From the NCBI GenBank assembly GCA_964486555.1, contig CAZANP010000005.1:1-56811 (forward strand): DNA of 56,811 bases. Reading direction: 5' to 3'. Each line of letters begins with the position of its first letter. Position 1 is the stretch's first letter. Shown piece after piece: positions 8,353 to 16,556 of the stretch. This stretch comes from 4484-232 sp964486555 (GTDB taxonomy: Bacteria > Thermotogota > Thermotogae > Thermotogales > Thermotogaceae). A program made the position numbers and the translations under genes. Under the pieces are notes generated by a model, which had not been told where the DNA came from, searched no databases, and saw only the letters and a program-made list of their open reading frames with translations.

Positions 8353-9639
8353 CTAGTATCTCAGTATCATATACATACTCGATACGGTAAGACTCACTAT
8401 CAACACGACTGCTCCGACTTTCATGAACTCAGTGAAGGAGATCTCTCTTTTTGTGAATCTTTTAAGAAGGGCTAGCCCCACAACGTTTGCAGAAGCGCCT
8501 ATGGACGTTCCATTACCTCCCAGGCACGCTCCCAAAGACAGTGCCCACCAGAGAGGCTGGAGGTTGAAAAATAGCGATGGGTGAACATTCGGTAGTTTTT
8601 TTATTATAGGAATCATCGTGGCGGTATAAGGAATGTTATCGACGAAGGCAGATGCTATACCAGACACGTTCAAGATTAAAATCTCTGCCAATTTGAATGA
8701 TCCCATAGAAATCGTCACCAAATGCTCTGCCAGTTTCTTTAAAATTCCTGTCTCCTCTAATCCCCCAACGATTATGAAAAGTCCAAAGAAAAAGAGCAAA
8801 GTACTCCATTCAACATCCTTCAATATCTCCTCCAATTCATCCTTACCAAGATAGCTCAGAGCCACAAAACCTATCAAGAGAGCTATGACGGAGCTTTCTA
8901 TCCTCAAAATATGTTGGAAAGAGAACAAGATGATAACAGTTATCAAAAGAAATATCGAGAAATTAAAGAGCCTTCTGTCTTCTATCGCCTTCCTCGGGTC
9001 AAAGCGCTGATAATCCACAGTGAGGTGTTTTTTGAAAATTTCCTTTCTGTATATGATGAGCAGGACACTCTCCACGACTACAAAAACAAGCAAAACAGCT
9101 GGGGCGACATTTTTTATGAAATCCATGAAATTCAATCTTGCAGCAGAAGCTATCATTATATTTGGAGGATCTCCTATTATGGTGGCAGTACCTCCTATGT
9201 TTGAGGAGAATATCTCGTTGAGAACGAAAGGGACAGGGTTCAGTTCCAAACTGTCGCATATCGCAAAAGTTATCGGAAGTATCACCAGAACTGTTGTTAC
9301 ATTGTCTAGAAATGCCGATGTTAGAGCGACCAGAGCTCCCAAGGACAGAAAAAGGTATACTACGTTCCCCTTCGTTATTCTAAGCATGTACAACCCTAAA
9401 AACTGAAAAAAGCCGCTTCTTTTCATAACGGAAACGAGTATCATCATACCCATAAGGAGAAATATGGTGTTGAAATCAACGTATTTCACGATGGCCTCAA
9501 CTTGATTTTCAAAGACACCAGATAACAGAAGAGCAACTGCCCCCAACATTGCGATGACGGTTCTGTGATGTTTCTCCATGATGATAAGAAGGTATACAAT
9601 AAAGAAGATAACAACCGCTATCAAACCATGTATACTCAA
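8353..9639 (-). CDS. NhaD/ArsB-type ion transporter (first copy)
   Basis: 428 residues, about 11-12 membrane segments. Same family hallmarks as its downstream paralogue: AFLDNVTTVLVILPI, SNIGGTATIIGDPPNIM, SAFVDNIPYTATMIPII, and LGGNGTSIGASANVVG. The second-repeat loop here has VDNIPYTATMIP, whereas the paralogue has IGAVPTVSVMIP; the first copy therefore keeps the DNxP motif typical of ArsB/NhaD proteins and the second does not. Start: a longer frame reaches 9759, but GAGGAGG-CAGCTGAA-TTG supports the TTG at 9639, which also begins just before the first membrane helix and avoids overlap with the divergent gene. First gene of the operon with CBS protein, second transporter and mtaD. Confidence 0.82.
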   Translation of the reverse strand: MSIHGLIAVVIFFIVYLLIIMEKHHRTVIAMLGAVALLLSGVFENQVEAIVKYVDFNTIFLLMGMMILVSVMKRSGFFQFLGLYMLRITKGNVVYLFLSLGALVALTSAFLDNVTTVLVILPITFAICDSLELNPVPFVLNEIFSSNIGGTATIIGDPPNIMIASAARLNFMDFIKNVAPAVLLVFVVVESVLLIIYRKEIFKKHLTVDYQRFDPRKAIEDRRLFNFSIFLLITVIILFSFQHILRIESSVIALLIGFVALSYLGKDELEEILKDVEWSTLLFFFGLFIIVGGLEETGILKKLAEHLVTISMGSFKLAEILILNVSGIASAFVDNIPYTATMIPIIKKLPNVHPSLFFNLQPLWWALSLGACLGGNGTSIGASANVVGLALLKRFTKREISFTEFMKVGAVVLIVSLTVSSMYMILRY

Positions 9640-9691
9640 TTCAGCTGCCTCCTCGGATTCCCTGAAAAGAATTCTTGTGGAGGTGACGGGT

Positions 9692-10897
9692 ATGAACAAG
9701 TTTCTGATCTTCATATTCGTTCTTGTAACTATTAACTCGTTTTCTATTATAACTCTCAACCTTCATATGATGAGCGATGAACAGGCTTCGGATGTCCTTT
9801 TGGATGTGAAAAACAAAATAGAACAACTGGCTCCCGATTACACCAAAATAATTTTCGATTCGGCAACTCCGGCATCTTATGAGCTATTCTTTCTTATTGG
9901 ATACAACGCTTCCCTGGAGGTTTACGTTGGCGAATGGAAAGAAGATTCAAAAGTCGTATCAAGATGCGAATACGATCCCAAAGGTTACAAGTTCTACAGA
10001 GATTTCATCATGGAGTGTGCTTCTTACCCTCTTGAAAAAGCTTCTTTCAAGAAGTTCAGTATGGGAGATTTCTCCAGTCCATTCAGATTAACGTACCATC
10101 CCGCCCTAGACGAATACCCAGATTTCAGCCCAGATGGGAAATATATCTGTTTTATATCAGACAGAATCGGGGGAAACAGGAACATATTCCTGATCGATAA
10201 AGAGACGGGAAAACTCATACCAAAACCTGTATACGGGAGTAGCGAGTACTTCCCAAAATTTTCTCCCAGTGGTAACAAAATGGTATTTCAGGGATCTCTT
10301 CATGGGAATTGGAACATATACACCATGCCTCTCGAAAACTACTCCAGGAGTATAAGAAGGGTATCTTCCGGTAGAGCTCCCGCGTATTCTCCAAACTGGT
10401 TGGATGAGGATAGAGTGATATACGTTCAAGACCATGCCACATCGAACTATTTCGTAGTAGCTGATACGAGGACGTTGAAAAGAAAGGTGATAGAGCTTCC
10501 TTTCGATCGGATATTCTCCCCAACTCCTCACGGAAGTGATCTCTATTTTGTAGGACTTAAGAAAGCGGATTTTGGAATATACAAATTAACTCCCGATGGA
10601 AGTATTATCACAGTGGAAGACACGGAATACAACGAACATGATCCATGTATCAAAGGAGATTTCCTAGTATTCACTTCGAACAGAGATGGAATTTATAGAT
10701 TATGGGTGAAAGATATGAAAACTGGGAAAGTCTGGTGCCTCACGGAGGATATTCCTTATGATACCTTTTACCCAGCTTTCTCGCCGGATGGTTCATTGAT
10801 CGCTTTTTCTGTTTACAAAACGGGTTCCGAACCTGATATATGGGTAATAAGGTTCAACCCATCAGAGGAGTCTTCTCCCCTCGACAATCTTCCCTAG
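9692..10897 (+). CDS. Secreted TolB-like beta-propeller protein
   Basis: 401 residues. The ATG at 9692 is chosen because of GTGGAGGTGACGGGT upstream and because it starts a signal-peptide-like segment (KFLIFIFVLVTINSFSIITL); an open frame extends upstream to 9578 without support. After a mixed N-terminal domain come propeller blades of WD40-like/TolB type, each with the xFSPDGxxIxF signature: YPDFSPDGKYICF, YFPKFSPSGNKMVF, PAYSPNWLDEDRVIYV and YPAFSPDGSLIAF. Such proteins usually work in the periplasm or at the cell surface as binding scaffolds. It is the only plus-strand gene in this stretch, and its last 36 bp overlap the convergent nuclease-like gene. Exact role unknown. Confidence 0.8.
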   Translation: MNKFLIFIFVLVTINSFSIITLNLHMMSDEQASDVLLDVKNKIEQLAPDYTKIIFDSATPASYELFFLIGYNASLEVYVGEWKEDSKVVSRCEYDPKGYKFYRDFIMECASYPLEKASFKKFSMGDFSSPFRLTYHPALDEYPDFSPDGKYICFISDRIGGNRNIFLIDKETGKLIPKPVYGSSEYFPKFSPSGNKMVFQGSLHGNWNIYTMPLENYSRSIRRVSSGRAPAYSPNWLDEDRVIYVQDHATSNYFVVADTRTLKRKVIELPFDRIFSPTPHGSDLYFVGLKKADFGIYKLTPDGSIITVEDTEYNEHDPCIKGDFLVFTSNRDGIYRLWVKDMKTGKVWCLTEDIPYDTFYPAFSPDGSLIAFSVYKTGSEPDIWVIRFNPSEESSPLDNLP

Positions 10898-11335
10898 CTT
10901 CTCGCGATCTATGAGAACAATTTTATCCAGATGCCCCTTTCCAGCAAATTCCTTTGCGAGATCTATCACGTTTTTTGAGAAATACGAATTGGTTATCACA
11001 GCACCTTCTTTAGCACCATATATGTATGAGGATGCTATCACTTCTTTCAAGACTTCCTCCCCTAGCTTGTTTTTCCAGAATTTCACCTGAATAACCATCC
11101 TTTTTCTACCCCTCCTGAGCAGTATATCAGCACCAAAATCTCTACTTTTTCTAGTTCTGATCACTTTATACCCAAGACTTTTCAGGATCCTTTCCACAAA
11201 AATTTCGAATTCGTAAGGATTGTCTATATTTTCAAGCTGTTTTAACCTTTCGCTTTTCCATCTTTTCCTCCTCCAGAGAAAGTACAGGATGAAAACAAGC
11301 ACTGCAATAACCAACGATATTTCAACGTAGAACAT
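10862..11335 (-). CDS. Membrane-anchored Mrr-type restriction-endonuclease-fold protein
   Basis: 157 residues. Residues 5-22 form one membrane helix (EISLVIAVLVFILYFLW) followed by a basic stop-transfer stretch (RRKRWK). The rest is a Mrr_cat-like nuclease domain: FEIFVERILKSLGYKV (helix-strand entry), SRDFGADILL (catalytic Asp), RMVIQVKFW (the QxK catalytic motif) and a C-terminal AVITNSYFSKNVIDLAKE segment typical of the family. All expected catalytic residues are present. The ATG at 11335 follows GGAGGAATTCGAGC and overlaps the upstream gene by 14 nt; a longer frame to 11383 lacks a ribosome site. Orientation would place the nuclease in the cytosol at the membrane. Last gene of the alr-topA operon. 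Confidence 0.8.
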   Translation of the reverse strand: MFYVEISLVIAVLVFILYFLWRRKRWKSERLKQLENIDNPYEFEIFVERILKSLGYKVIRTRKSRDFGADILLRRGRKRMVIQVKFWKNKLGEEVLKEVIASSYIYGAKEGAVITNSYFSKNVIDLAKEFAGKGHLDKIVLIDREKLGKIVEGRRLL

Positions 11336-11756
11336 GCTCGAATTCCTCCAATTTCTTGAGAATGACTTTGGTTCTGTGTACATTAACGTTCGAATTTATC
11401 CTCCTGACCGCTTCCAACACGTCCTCTGTTCTTTCCAAAGAAACGATTCTCACATCTTTAATGTTGTTTTGAAAAGCTTCGTAAAGTATCTCCTTCAGGA
11501 TACCGAAGTTCACTTTGAAATCCACATAAAACAGAATCTTTCTCATGTTTTTCTTCACCATGAAGATACCATGGTTCAACTCTCTGTATTCCCAATTCTT
11601 CCTCTTAAAATAACTTACAATCACTCGCTTCACTTTTTGAGGGTCTTTTGGACGTCCCCTTTTTTTTCTGTAAGCTATGAGAAAAAGAATCAAGGATAAG
11701 ATAACGGCTACTATTACCTTTATGGGTTCAAAGATCAAAAGAATCACCTCAAGCAT
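11322..11756 (-). CDS. Membrane-anchored protein, possible nuclease-like partner
   Basis: 144 residues. N-terminal membrane segment about residues 4-28 (VILLIFEPIKVIVAVILS onwards) followed by a basic stretch (YRKKRGRPK). The soluble part (residues 40-144) has an alpha/beta order (RVIVSYFKRKNWEYREL, KILFYVDFKVN, VRIVSLERTEDV) that parallels its downstream neighbour but without the Asp and QxK residues. It may be a catalytically dead relative or an unrelated partner. It overlaps both neighbours (8 nt with DUF429, 14 nt with the nuclease gene), which argues for co-production with the nuclease protein. Family not recognised. Confidence 0.6.
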   Translation of the reverse strand: MLEVILLIFEPIKVIVAVILSLILFLIAYRKKRGRPKDPQKVKRVIVSYFKRKNWEYRELNHGIFMVKKNMRKILFYVDFKVNFGILKEILYEAFQNNIKDVRIVSLERTEDVLEAVRRINSNVNVHRTKVILKKLEEFEHVLR

Positions 11757-12411
11757 GTATTATCATGGGAATTCCTTGAACGTCTTCTCCCTCACCGAAT
11801 TCAACAGCCTCTCCCGAAGCTATCCTTTGAGTTGTCCATAGCAAGGCCAACGCATCGAAAATATCATCCATCTTGAAATTGACTTCTACATCGTCCCACC
11901 TGAAATTGGCCAGGTACTTTTCAAGGAGTTTCCTTCTCTCCAATATCCCTGCTTCTGTATGCTTGGAGTGGAGTTTGTCCCCTTTCATCAAAGTGAAAGA
12001 AACCTCAGGATGTCCCTCTCTAAGGGTATTTTTGAATCTTTCAAAAAGCTCCCTTGCCTCCCTTATCTTTGGAAAGAGGAGATACATTTGCTTTGGGATA
12101 CCGATTCCATATTTTTTCTTTATATCCCTGTAATTTCGTTCTTTCAGCATTTCCAGGGTTGGGGGGGGAATCACAGAAGAGGGTGTTCCAACGATTTTTC
12201 GAATCATTTCATCACATAACCTCATCGTCGTTCTTCTTTCACCAATTTTTCTGGGCTTGTGTAAAAGACCTATGGGAATATCGATGACCACAAGGTCAGA
12301 AAAAGAAAGGATTCGTCTGAGACTTTTAACAGCGCCAACACGTATTTCAACTCCACGTTTCAGAGCAAAAACCCAACCTCCTGGGCATCCATCCACACCA
12401 CACAGTATCAT
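11749..12411 (-). CDS. DUF429 protein (predicted RNase H-fold nuclease)
   Basis: 220 residues. The start MILCGVDGCPGGWVFA and SDLVVIDIPIGL are the family signature: an acidic residue on the first strand and another on the fourth strand, as in RNase H-like folds. Further on: MRLCDEMIRKIVGTPSSVIPPP, GIPKQMYLLFPKI, EGHPEVSFTLM and a C-terminal DDIFDALALLWTTQ with the last acidic pair. Members are called predicted nucleases but have little direct biochemistry. ATG start after AGGTGAAGCC. It is placed between ddl and the two membrane-anchored proteins with tight spacing, which ties it to them. Confidence 0.82.
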   Translation of the reverse strand: MILCGVDGCPGGWVFALKRGVEIRVGAVKSLRRILSFSDLVVIDIPIGLLHKPRKIGERRTTMRLCDEMIRKIVGTPSSVIPPPTLEMLKERNYRDIKKKYGIGIPKQMYLLFPKIREARELFERFKNTLREGHPEVSFTLMKGDKLHSKHTEAGILERRKLLEKYLANFRWDDVEVNFKMDDIFDALALLWTTQRIASGEAVEFGEGEDVQGIPMIIHA

Positions 12412-12419
12412 GGCTTCAC

Positions 12420-13313
12420 CTACTTCAAGAAAGCGCTTCTCAATATGGTGTCTATGAGCTCTTCAAAAGACATTCCTTTGGCTCTGGCGGAAGCTGGCAT
12501 GTCGCTCAATTCGGTAAGGCCGGGAATTGTGTTTATCTCCAAAAAGTAGAATTCACCATCTTTTAGTATTCCATCGACCCTTCCAAATCCTCTACATCCA
12601 GTCTCTTCAAAAGCTTTCACAGCTATTTCTTTCACTCTTCTCTCTTCCTCAACAGATAGAGGCGCTGGGAGAATGAATTCTGTCATACCTGGAGTGTACT
12701 TTGCCACGTAGTCATAAAACCTTCTCTTGGGTTTTAGCTCGAGTATGGGTAAAACTTCAAAACCCTTCTCTGTCTCGATTATGGAAACTGTTAGTTCTCT
12801 CCCTTTCACGTATTCTTCCACGATCATCTCTCGATGCGTTTTCAATTCCTTTTCGAGCGCTTCTTTATACTCCTTCTCGTTATCGCATATGTGTACCCCT
12901 ATACTCGAACCCTCACTTCTGGGCTTTATGACACAAGGATAACCAACAGGAGATTCCTTAACTTCTCTCACGATCTTATATTCAGGAACAGGCACGATCC
13001 CTTTTAACACTTTGTAAGTGAACAACTTGTCAAAACAGATAGAACTTGCAAGAACACCAGAACCGGTGTATTTAACCCCCAGCATATCAAGGATCGCTTG
13101 TATTCGTCCATCTTCACCAAAAGTTCCATGCAGGGCGATGAAAGCAACATCGGATTCTTTTAAAATACCTATTTTCTCAAAAAAATCCTCTCTCACATCC
13201 AGAGGGATAACATCGTACCCAAGTTTTTTCAAAGCTTCTACGACTCTTTTCCCACTTTTCAACGATATCTCACGTTCTCTCGAGATTCCTCCCATCAGAA
13301 CCGTTACCTTCAT
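12420..13313 (-). CDS. ddl: D-alanine--D-alanine ligase
   Basis: 297 residues, slightly short but complete for the thermophile forms. It joins two D-Ala with ATP to make the dipeptide of the peptidoglycan stem. ATP-grasp features: GGISREREISLKSG at the N-terminus (substrate-binding), ALHGTFGEDGRIQAILDMLGVKYTGSG, PCVIKPRSEGSSIGV, EEYVKGRELTVSI and the C-terminal FLEINTIPGLTELSD with Mg ligands. Start ATG after GAGGGGGAAAGCA. The first 44 nt lie inside the end of topA. Being in the same operon as alr puts D-Ala production and D-Ala-D-Ala ligation under common control. Confidence 0.93.
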   Translation of the reverse strand: MKVTVLMGGISREREISLKSGKRVVEALKKLGYDVIPLDVREDFFEKIGILKESDVAFIALHGTFGEDGRIQAILDMLGVKYTGSGVLASSICFDKLFTYKVLKGIVPVPEYKIVREVKESPVGYPCVIKPRSEGSSIGVHICDNEKEYKEALEKELKTHREMIVEEYVKGRELTVSIIETEKGFEVLPILELKPKRRFYDYVAKYTPGMTEFILPAPLSVEEERRVKEIAVKAFEETGCRGFGRVDGILKDGEFYFLEINTIPGLTELSDMPASARAKGMSFEELIDTILRSAFLK

Positions 13314-15141
13314 TGCTTTCCCCCTTGAGGTTGAAGAATATCTTGTTGTCTAAAACGATGGCTGGAGTATCCGATTTAACACCCCTCGTCTTACCACACG
13401 ATTCGCATTTCAGGTAGAAGCCGTATTTCCCATACTTCATGGTCATGTAACTTCCACATTCACATTTTCTATCACTTTGCATATCTATTTTTATCCCATT
13501 CACACCTTCCAACAGATTTTTAAAACCGACATAAAACTTTTTCAGTAGATCCTGGTACTCTTGTTCTCCATTTTCTATTTCATCGAGCTTTTCCTCCATC
13601 TTGGCTGTGAAATCTAGATCAACGATCTCACCAAAATATTTTTCCATGAAGTCGTTAACGATAGAGCCTAGAAGAGTTGGCACGATCTTCCTTCTCTCCT
13701 TTTTCACGTATTTTCTTCTGAAAAGGGTTCTTATTGTGGAAGCGTACGTACTCGGTCTTCCTATACCTCTCTTCTCCATTTCTTTAACCAGGGTGGCTTC
13801 GGAAAAACGCGGTTTGGGTTTTGTTTCCATCTCCTTGATCTCTACCTTTTCTATCTCAATCGACTCTCCTTCTTCTTTATTGAAGGTTGTGACGCTTTCT
13901 TTTATCATCTCCAAAACCAGCTCAAAACCATCGAATATCCTCTTTCTTAATACTCCGAGAAATCCAAATCTACCACTTTCATCTTTCAATACGATTTCTG
14001 TCTCTTCATAAGTGGATTCCTTCATTTGAGATGCCATAAATCTTTCCCAAATGAGCTTGTAGAGTTTATACTGATCGTTGTCCATCAGATTTTTCGCCTT
14101 ATCAGGTGTCATATAAACGTTTGTTGGTCTTATCGCTTCATGAGCATCTTGAATTTTTCCTTTCTTTACGGCCTTGTAATCACCCTTGAAATCTTCTCCA
14201 AATTTTTCCTCTATGAAACGCAATGCTTCTTCCTTCGCTATGTCGGAAATTCTTGTTGAATCGGTCCTCATGTAAGTTATGAAAGCGATATGGCCCTCAT
14301 TCGTCTCAATACCTTCGTAGAGTTGCTGTGCTATCATCATGGTTTTTCCAACGGAGAATCCCAATTTACCGTAAGCTTCCTGCTGAAGAGTACTGGTTTT
14401 GAAAGGTTCTGGAGGTTTTTTCTTGACGATCTTCTTTTTTATACTCTTCACATACAGTTTCTTTAAACCCTTTAAATCTCCAACCACTTCTTCAGGTACT
14501 TTCTTCACCTTTTTTCCATCTAATTCGAAGAATTCGAATTTAATGTCATCTACATATACGAACGCTTTCAAATACTTTTCCGGCTTGAAAAGGAATCTTT
14601 CTTTTTCCCTGTCACACACCAACTTCAAAGTGGCAGATTGAACTCTTCCCGCGCTCAAGATTGACCTCATGCTCCTCCAAAGGATGGGACTTATACTGTA
14701 ACCTACGATCCTATCCAGAATTCTTCTTGCAAACTGAGCTTTCACTTTGTTCATATCGATCCTTCTTGGCTTCTTTACAGCTTCTCTTATGGCACGTGGA
14801 GTGATCTCTGAAAACACTATCCTCTTTTCATTTCCCAGGATTCCAAGAAGCCTCGCAATGTGCCACGCTATGGCTTCTCCTTCTCTATCCATGTCAGACG
14901 CCAAAAGTACTTCTTTGCCTTTAGAAAGATTTCTCAGTTTTTCAACAATCTTCTCTTTCTTGGGAATTATGACGAATTCAGGTGAGAAATCATCCATCTT
15001 TACCCCGAATCTACTCTTGGGAAGATCAACGATGTGACCCATTGAAGCAACCACTTCATAGGAATCTCCTAGAATTCTCTTTATGGTGGAAGCTTTCGCA
15101 GGGGATTCAACTATGACGAGTTTCTTTTTTTTACCTTGCAA
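13270..15141 (-). CDS. topA: DNA topoisomerase I
   Basis: 623 residues, type IA topoisomerase that relaxes negative supercoils by single-strand passage. Toprim domain at the N-terminus (VIVESPAKASTIKRILG, SDMDREGEAIAWHI with the Mg-binding DxD). The catalytic Tyr lies in FITYMRTDSTRIS. Domains II-IV run to about residue 540 and a single four-Cys zinc ribbon (CECGSYMTMKYGKYGF, then CESCGKTRG) closes the protein. A single zinc ribbon and a length near 630 are as in T. maritima TopA. TTG start after GGAGGTTAGAAAAT, inside the last codons of the phosphohexomutase gene. Reverse gyrase is not in this window. Confidence 0.95.
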   Translation of the reverse strand: MQGKKKKLVIVESPAKASTIKRILGDSYEVVASMGHIVDLPKSRFGVKMDDFSPEFVIIPKKEKIVEKLRNLSKGKEVLLASDMDREGEAIAWHIARLLGILGNEKRIVFSEITPRAIREAVKKPRRIDMNKVKAQFARRILDRIVGYSISPILWRSMRSILSAGRVQSATLKLVCDREKERFLFKPEKYLKAFVYVDDIKFEFFELDGKKVKKVPEEVVGDLKGLKKLYVKSIKKKIVKKKPPEPFKTSTLQQEAYGKLGFSVGKTMMIAQQLYEGIETNEGHIAFITYMRTDSTRISDIAKEEALRFIEEKFGEDFKGDYKAVKKGKIQDAHEAIRPTNVYMTPDKAKNLMDNDQYKLYKLIWERFMASQMKESTYEETEIVLKDESGRFGFLGVLRKRIFDGFELVLEMIKESVTTFNKEEGESIEIEKVEIKEMETKPKPRFSEATLVKEMEKRGIGRPSTYASTIRTLFRRKYVKKERRKIVPTLLGSIVNDFMEKYFGEIVDLDFTAKMEEKLDEIENGEQEYQDLLKKFYVGFKNLLEGVNGIKIDMQSDRKCECGSYMTMKYGKYGFYLKCESCGKTRGVKSDTPAIVLDNKIFFNLKGESNEGNGSDGRNLERT

Positions 15142-16552
15142 ATTTTCTAACCTCCTCCATTATGTCCCTAAATCTTTCCTCGTCAACACTCTCCACGTAT
15201 ATCCTGACAACAGGTTCCGTTCCAGAGGGCCTGACGAGCATCCATGTATCCTCTCCAAAAAAGAATTTCATTCCATCCGTTCTATCTACAGATGTCACTT
15301 TCAAATTAGCAAAGGATTCCTCTATATCCTCAAAATTTCTGATCACGCTTTCTTTTTCCGAATCATCACGAAATTCAAGATCTATTCTGGCGTTATAAAA
15401 TTTTCCAAAATTTTCCTCAAATTCTTTTTTTATCTCGGAGAGTTTTTTTCCTTCGTAAGCCATCATTTCCAGTATCAAAAGGTCCGCCAGTATACCGTCT
15501 TTTTCGGGAACGTGGTCTTGTATTGAAAGTCCGCCGCTTTCCTCACCTGCTATGACAACGTTCTGTGTCAAGATGAGATTACCGAGGTACTTGAAACCGA
15601 CAGGTGTTTCTATGACGTTCTCACCGAAAGACTTAGCTACCGCATCGAGAGCTTTCGACGTTGCTATACTTCTTGCTGACGGGCCTTTTTTACCCTTGTT
15701 TTTATAGAGATGCCATGCAAGGAGTGCTATCACTTCATTGGGTTTCACATAATTTCCTCTTTCATCGACGATGCCGAATCTATCCGCATCCCCATCCACA
15801 GCAAGTCCTACATCCAATCCCTTTTCCACAACGAGATTTCCAAGATAACTCATTCTCTTCTGATCAGGTTCTGGTCTTCCTCCACCAAAATAAGGATCCC
15901 TGTAATTATGAATAATCAAACATTCTTTTGATATGGATCTGCAGATGAGGTCAAGGTAACCTATAGCGGTTCCATAAAGTAGGTCCATAGCCACTTTTAC
16001 TCCCGAATCCGCTATTTTGTCAAAATCCACCAGTTCTTTTAATCTTTCCACGTAGTCTTTGGATGGATCTATCAATTCGAAAAGGCCGTTATGCGTGGCC
16101 TTCATGATATCCATTCTTCTTATCTCAAGATTACCGGACTGTATTTCAGCAATTTTGGATTCGATAAAGCTGGTGACCTCAGGAAGAGCCGGGCCTCCAT
16201 CTGAAGGATTGAATTTGAATCCACAGTACTCTGGCGGATTGTGCGAGGCAGTTAGATTGATACCACCTGAAAGTTTTTCCTTCCTGATGGTGTAAGATAC
16301 GACGGGAGTCGGAGTGGGTTTTTCGGTCATGAAAACCTTTATACCGTTTCCCACAAGAACCTCTGCTACAACCCTCACAAATTTCTCTGTCAGAAATCGT
16401 GTATCTCTGGTCACTATAACTCCTTTTTCTGGATCCTCTTTTTCTTTTATATACTCGGCCACAGCTTGGGAAACTATTCTTAGATTCTCGAAAGTATAAT
16501 CATCCGCTATGATCCCTCTCCATCCCGAGGTGCCAAAAGTTATTTTTTTCAC
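15131..16552 (-). CDS. Phosphoglucomutase/phosphomannomutase
   Basis: 473 residues, alpha-D-phosphohexomutase family. Four conserved loops are present: the phosphoserine loop TASHNPPEYCGFKF, the metal loop DGDADRFGIVD, the sugar-binding loop GEESGGLS and the phosphate-binding loop RPSGTEPVVRIY. The bis-phosphorylated hexose intermediate cycle should therefore work. The family includes glucose, mannose and glucosamine mutases; the loop GEESGG suits PGM/PMM, and the context with alr and ddl could fit a cell-wall sugar role, but the substrate is not decided by sequence. GTG start with AAGGGAGAG upstream. Overlaps topA by 11 nt. Confidence 0.88.
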   Translation of the reverse strand: MKKITFGTSGWRGIIADDYTFENLRIVSQAVAEYIKEKEDPEKGVIVTRDTRFLTEKFVRVVAEVLVGNGIKVFMTEKPTPTPVVSYTIRKEKLSGGINLTASHNPPEYCGFKFNPSDGGPALPEVTSFIESKIAEIQSGNLEIRRMDIMKATHNGLFELIDPSKDYVERLKELVDFDKIADSGVKVAMDLLYGTAIGYLDLICRSISKECLIIHNYRDPYFGGGRPEPDQKRMSYLGNLVVEKGLDVGLAVDGDADRFGIVDERGNYVKPNEVIALLAWHLYKNKGKKGPSARSIATSKALDAVAKSFGENVIETPVGFKYLGNLILTQNVVIAGEESGGLSIQDHVPEKDGILADLLILEMMAYEGKKLSEIKKEFEENFGKFYNARIDLEFRDDSEKESVIRNFEDIEESFANLKVTSVDRTDGMKFFFGEDTWMLVRPSGTEPVVRIYVESVDEERFRDIMEEVRKFAR

Positions 16553-16556
16553 CTTT

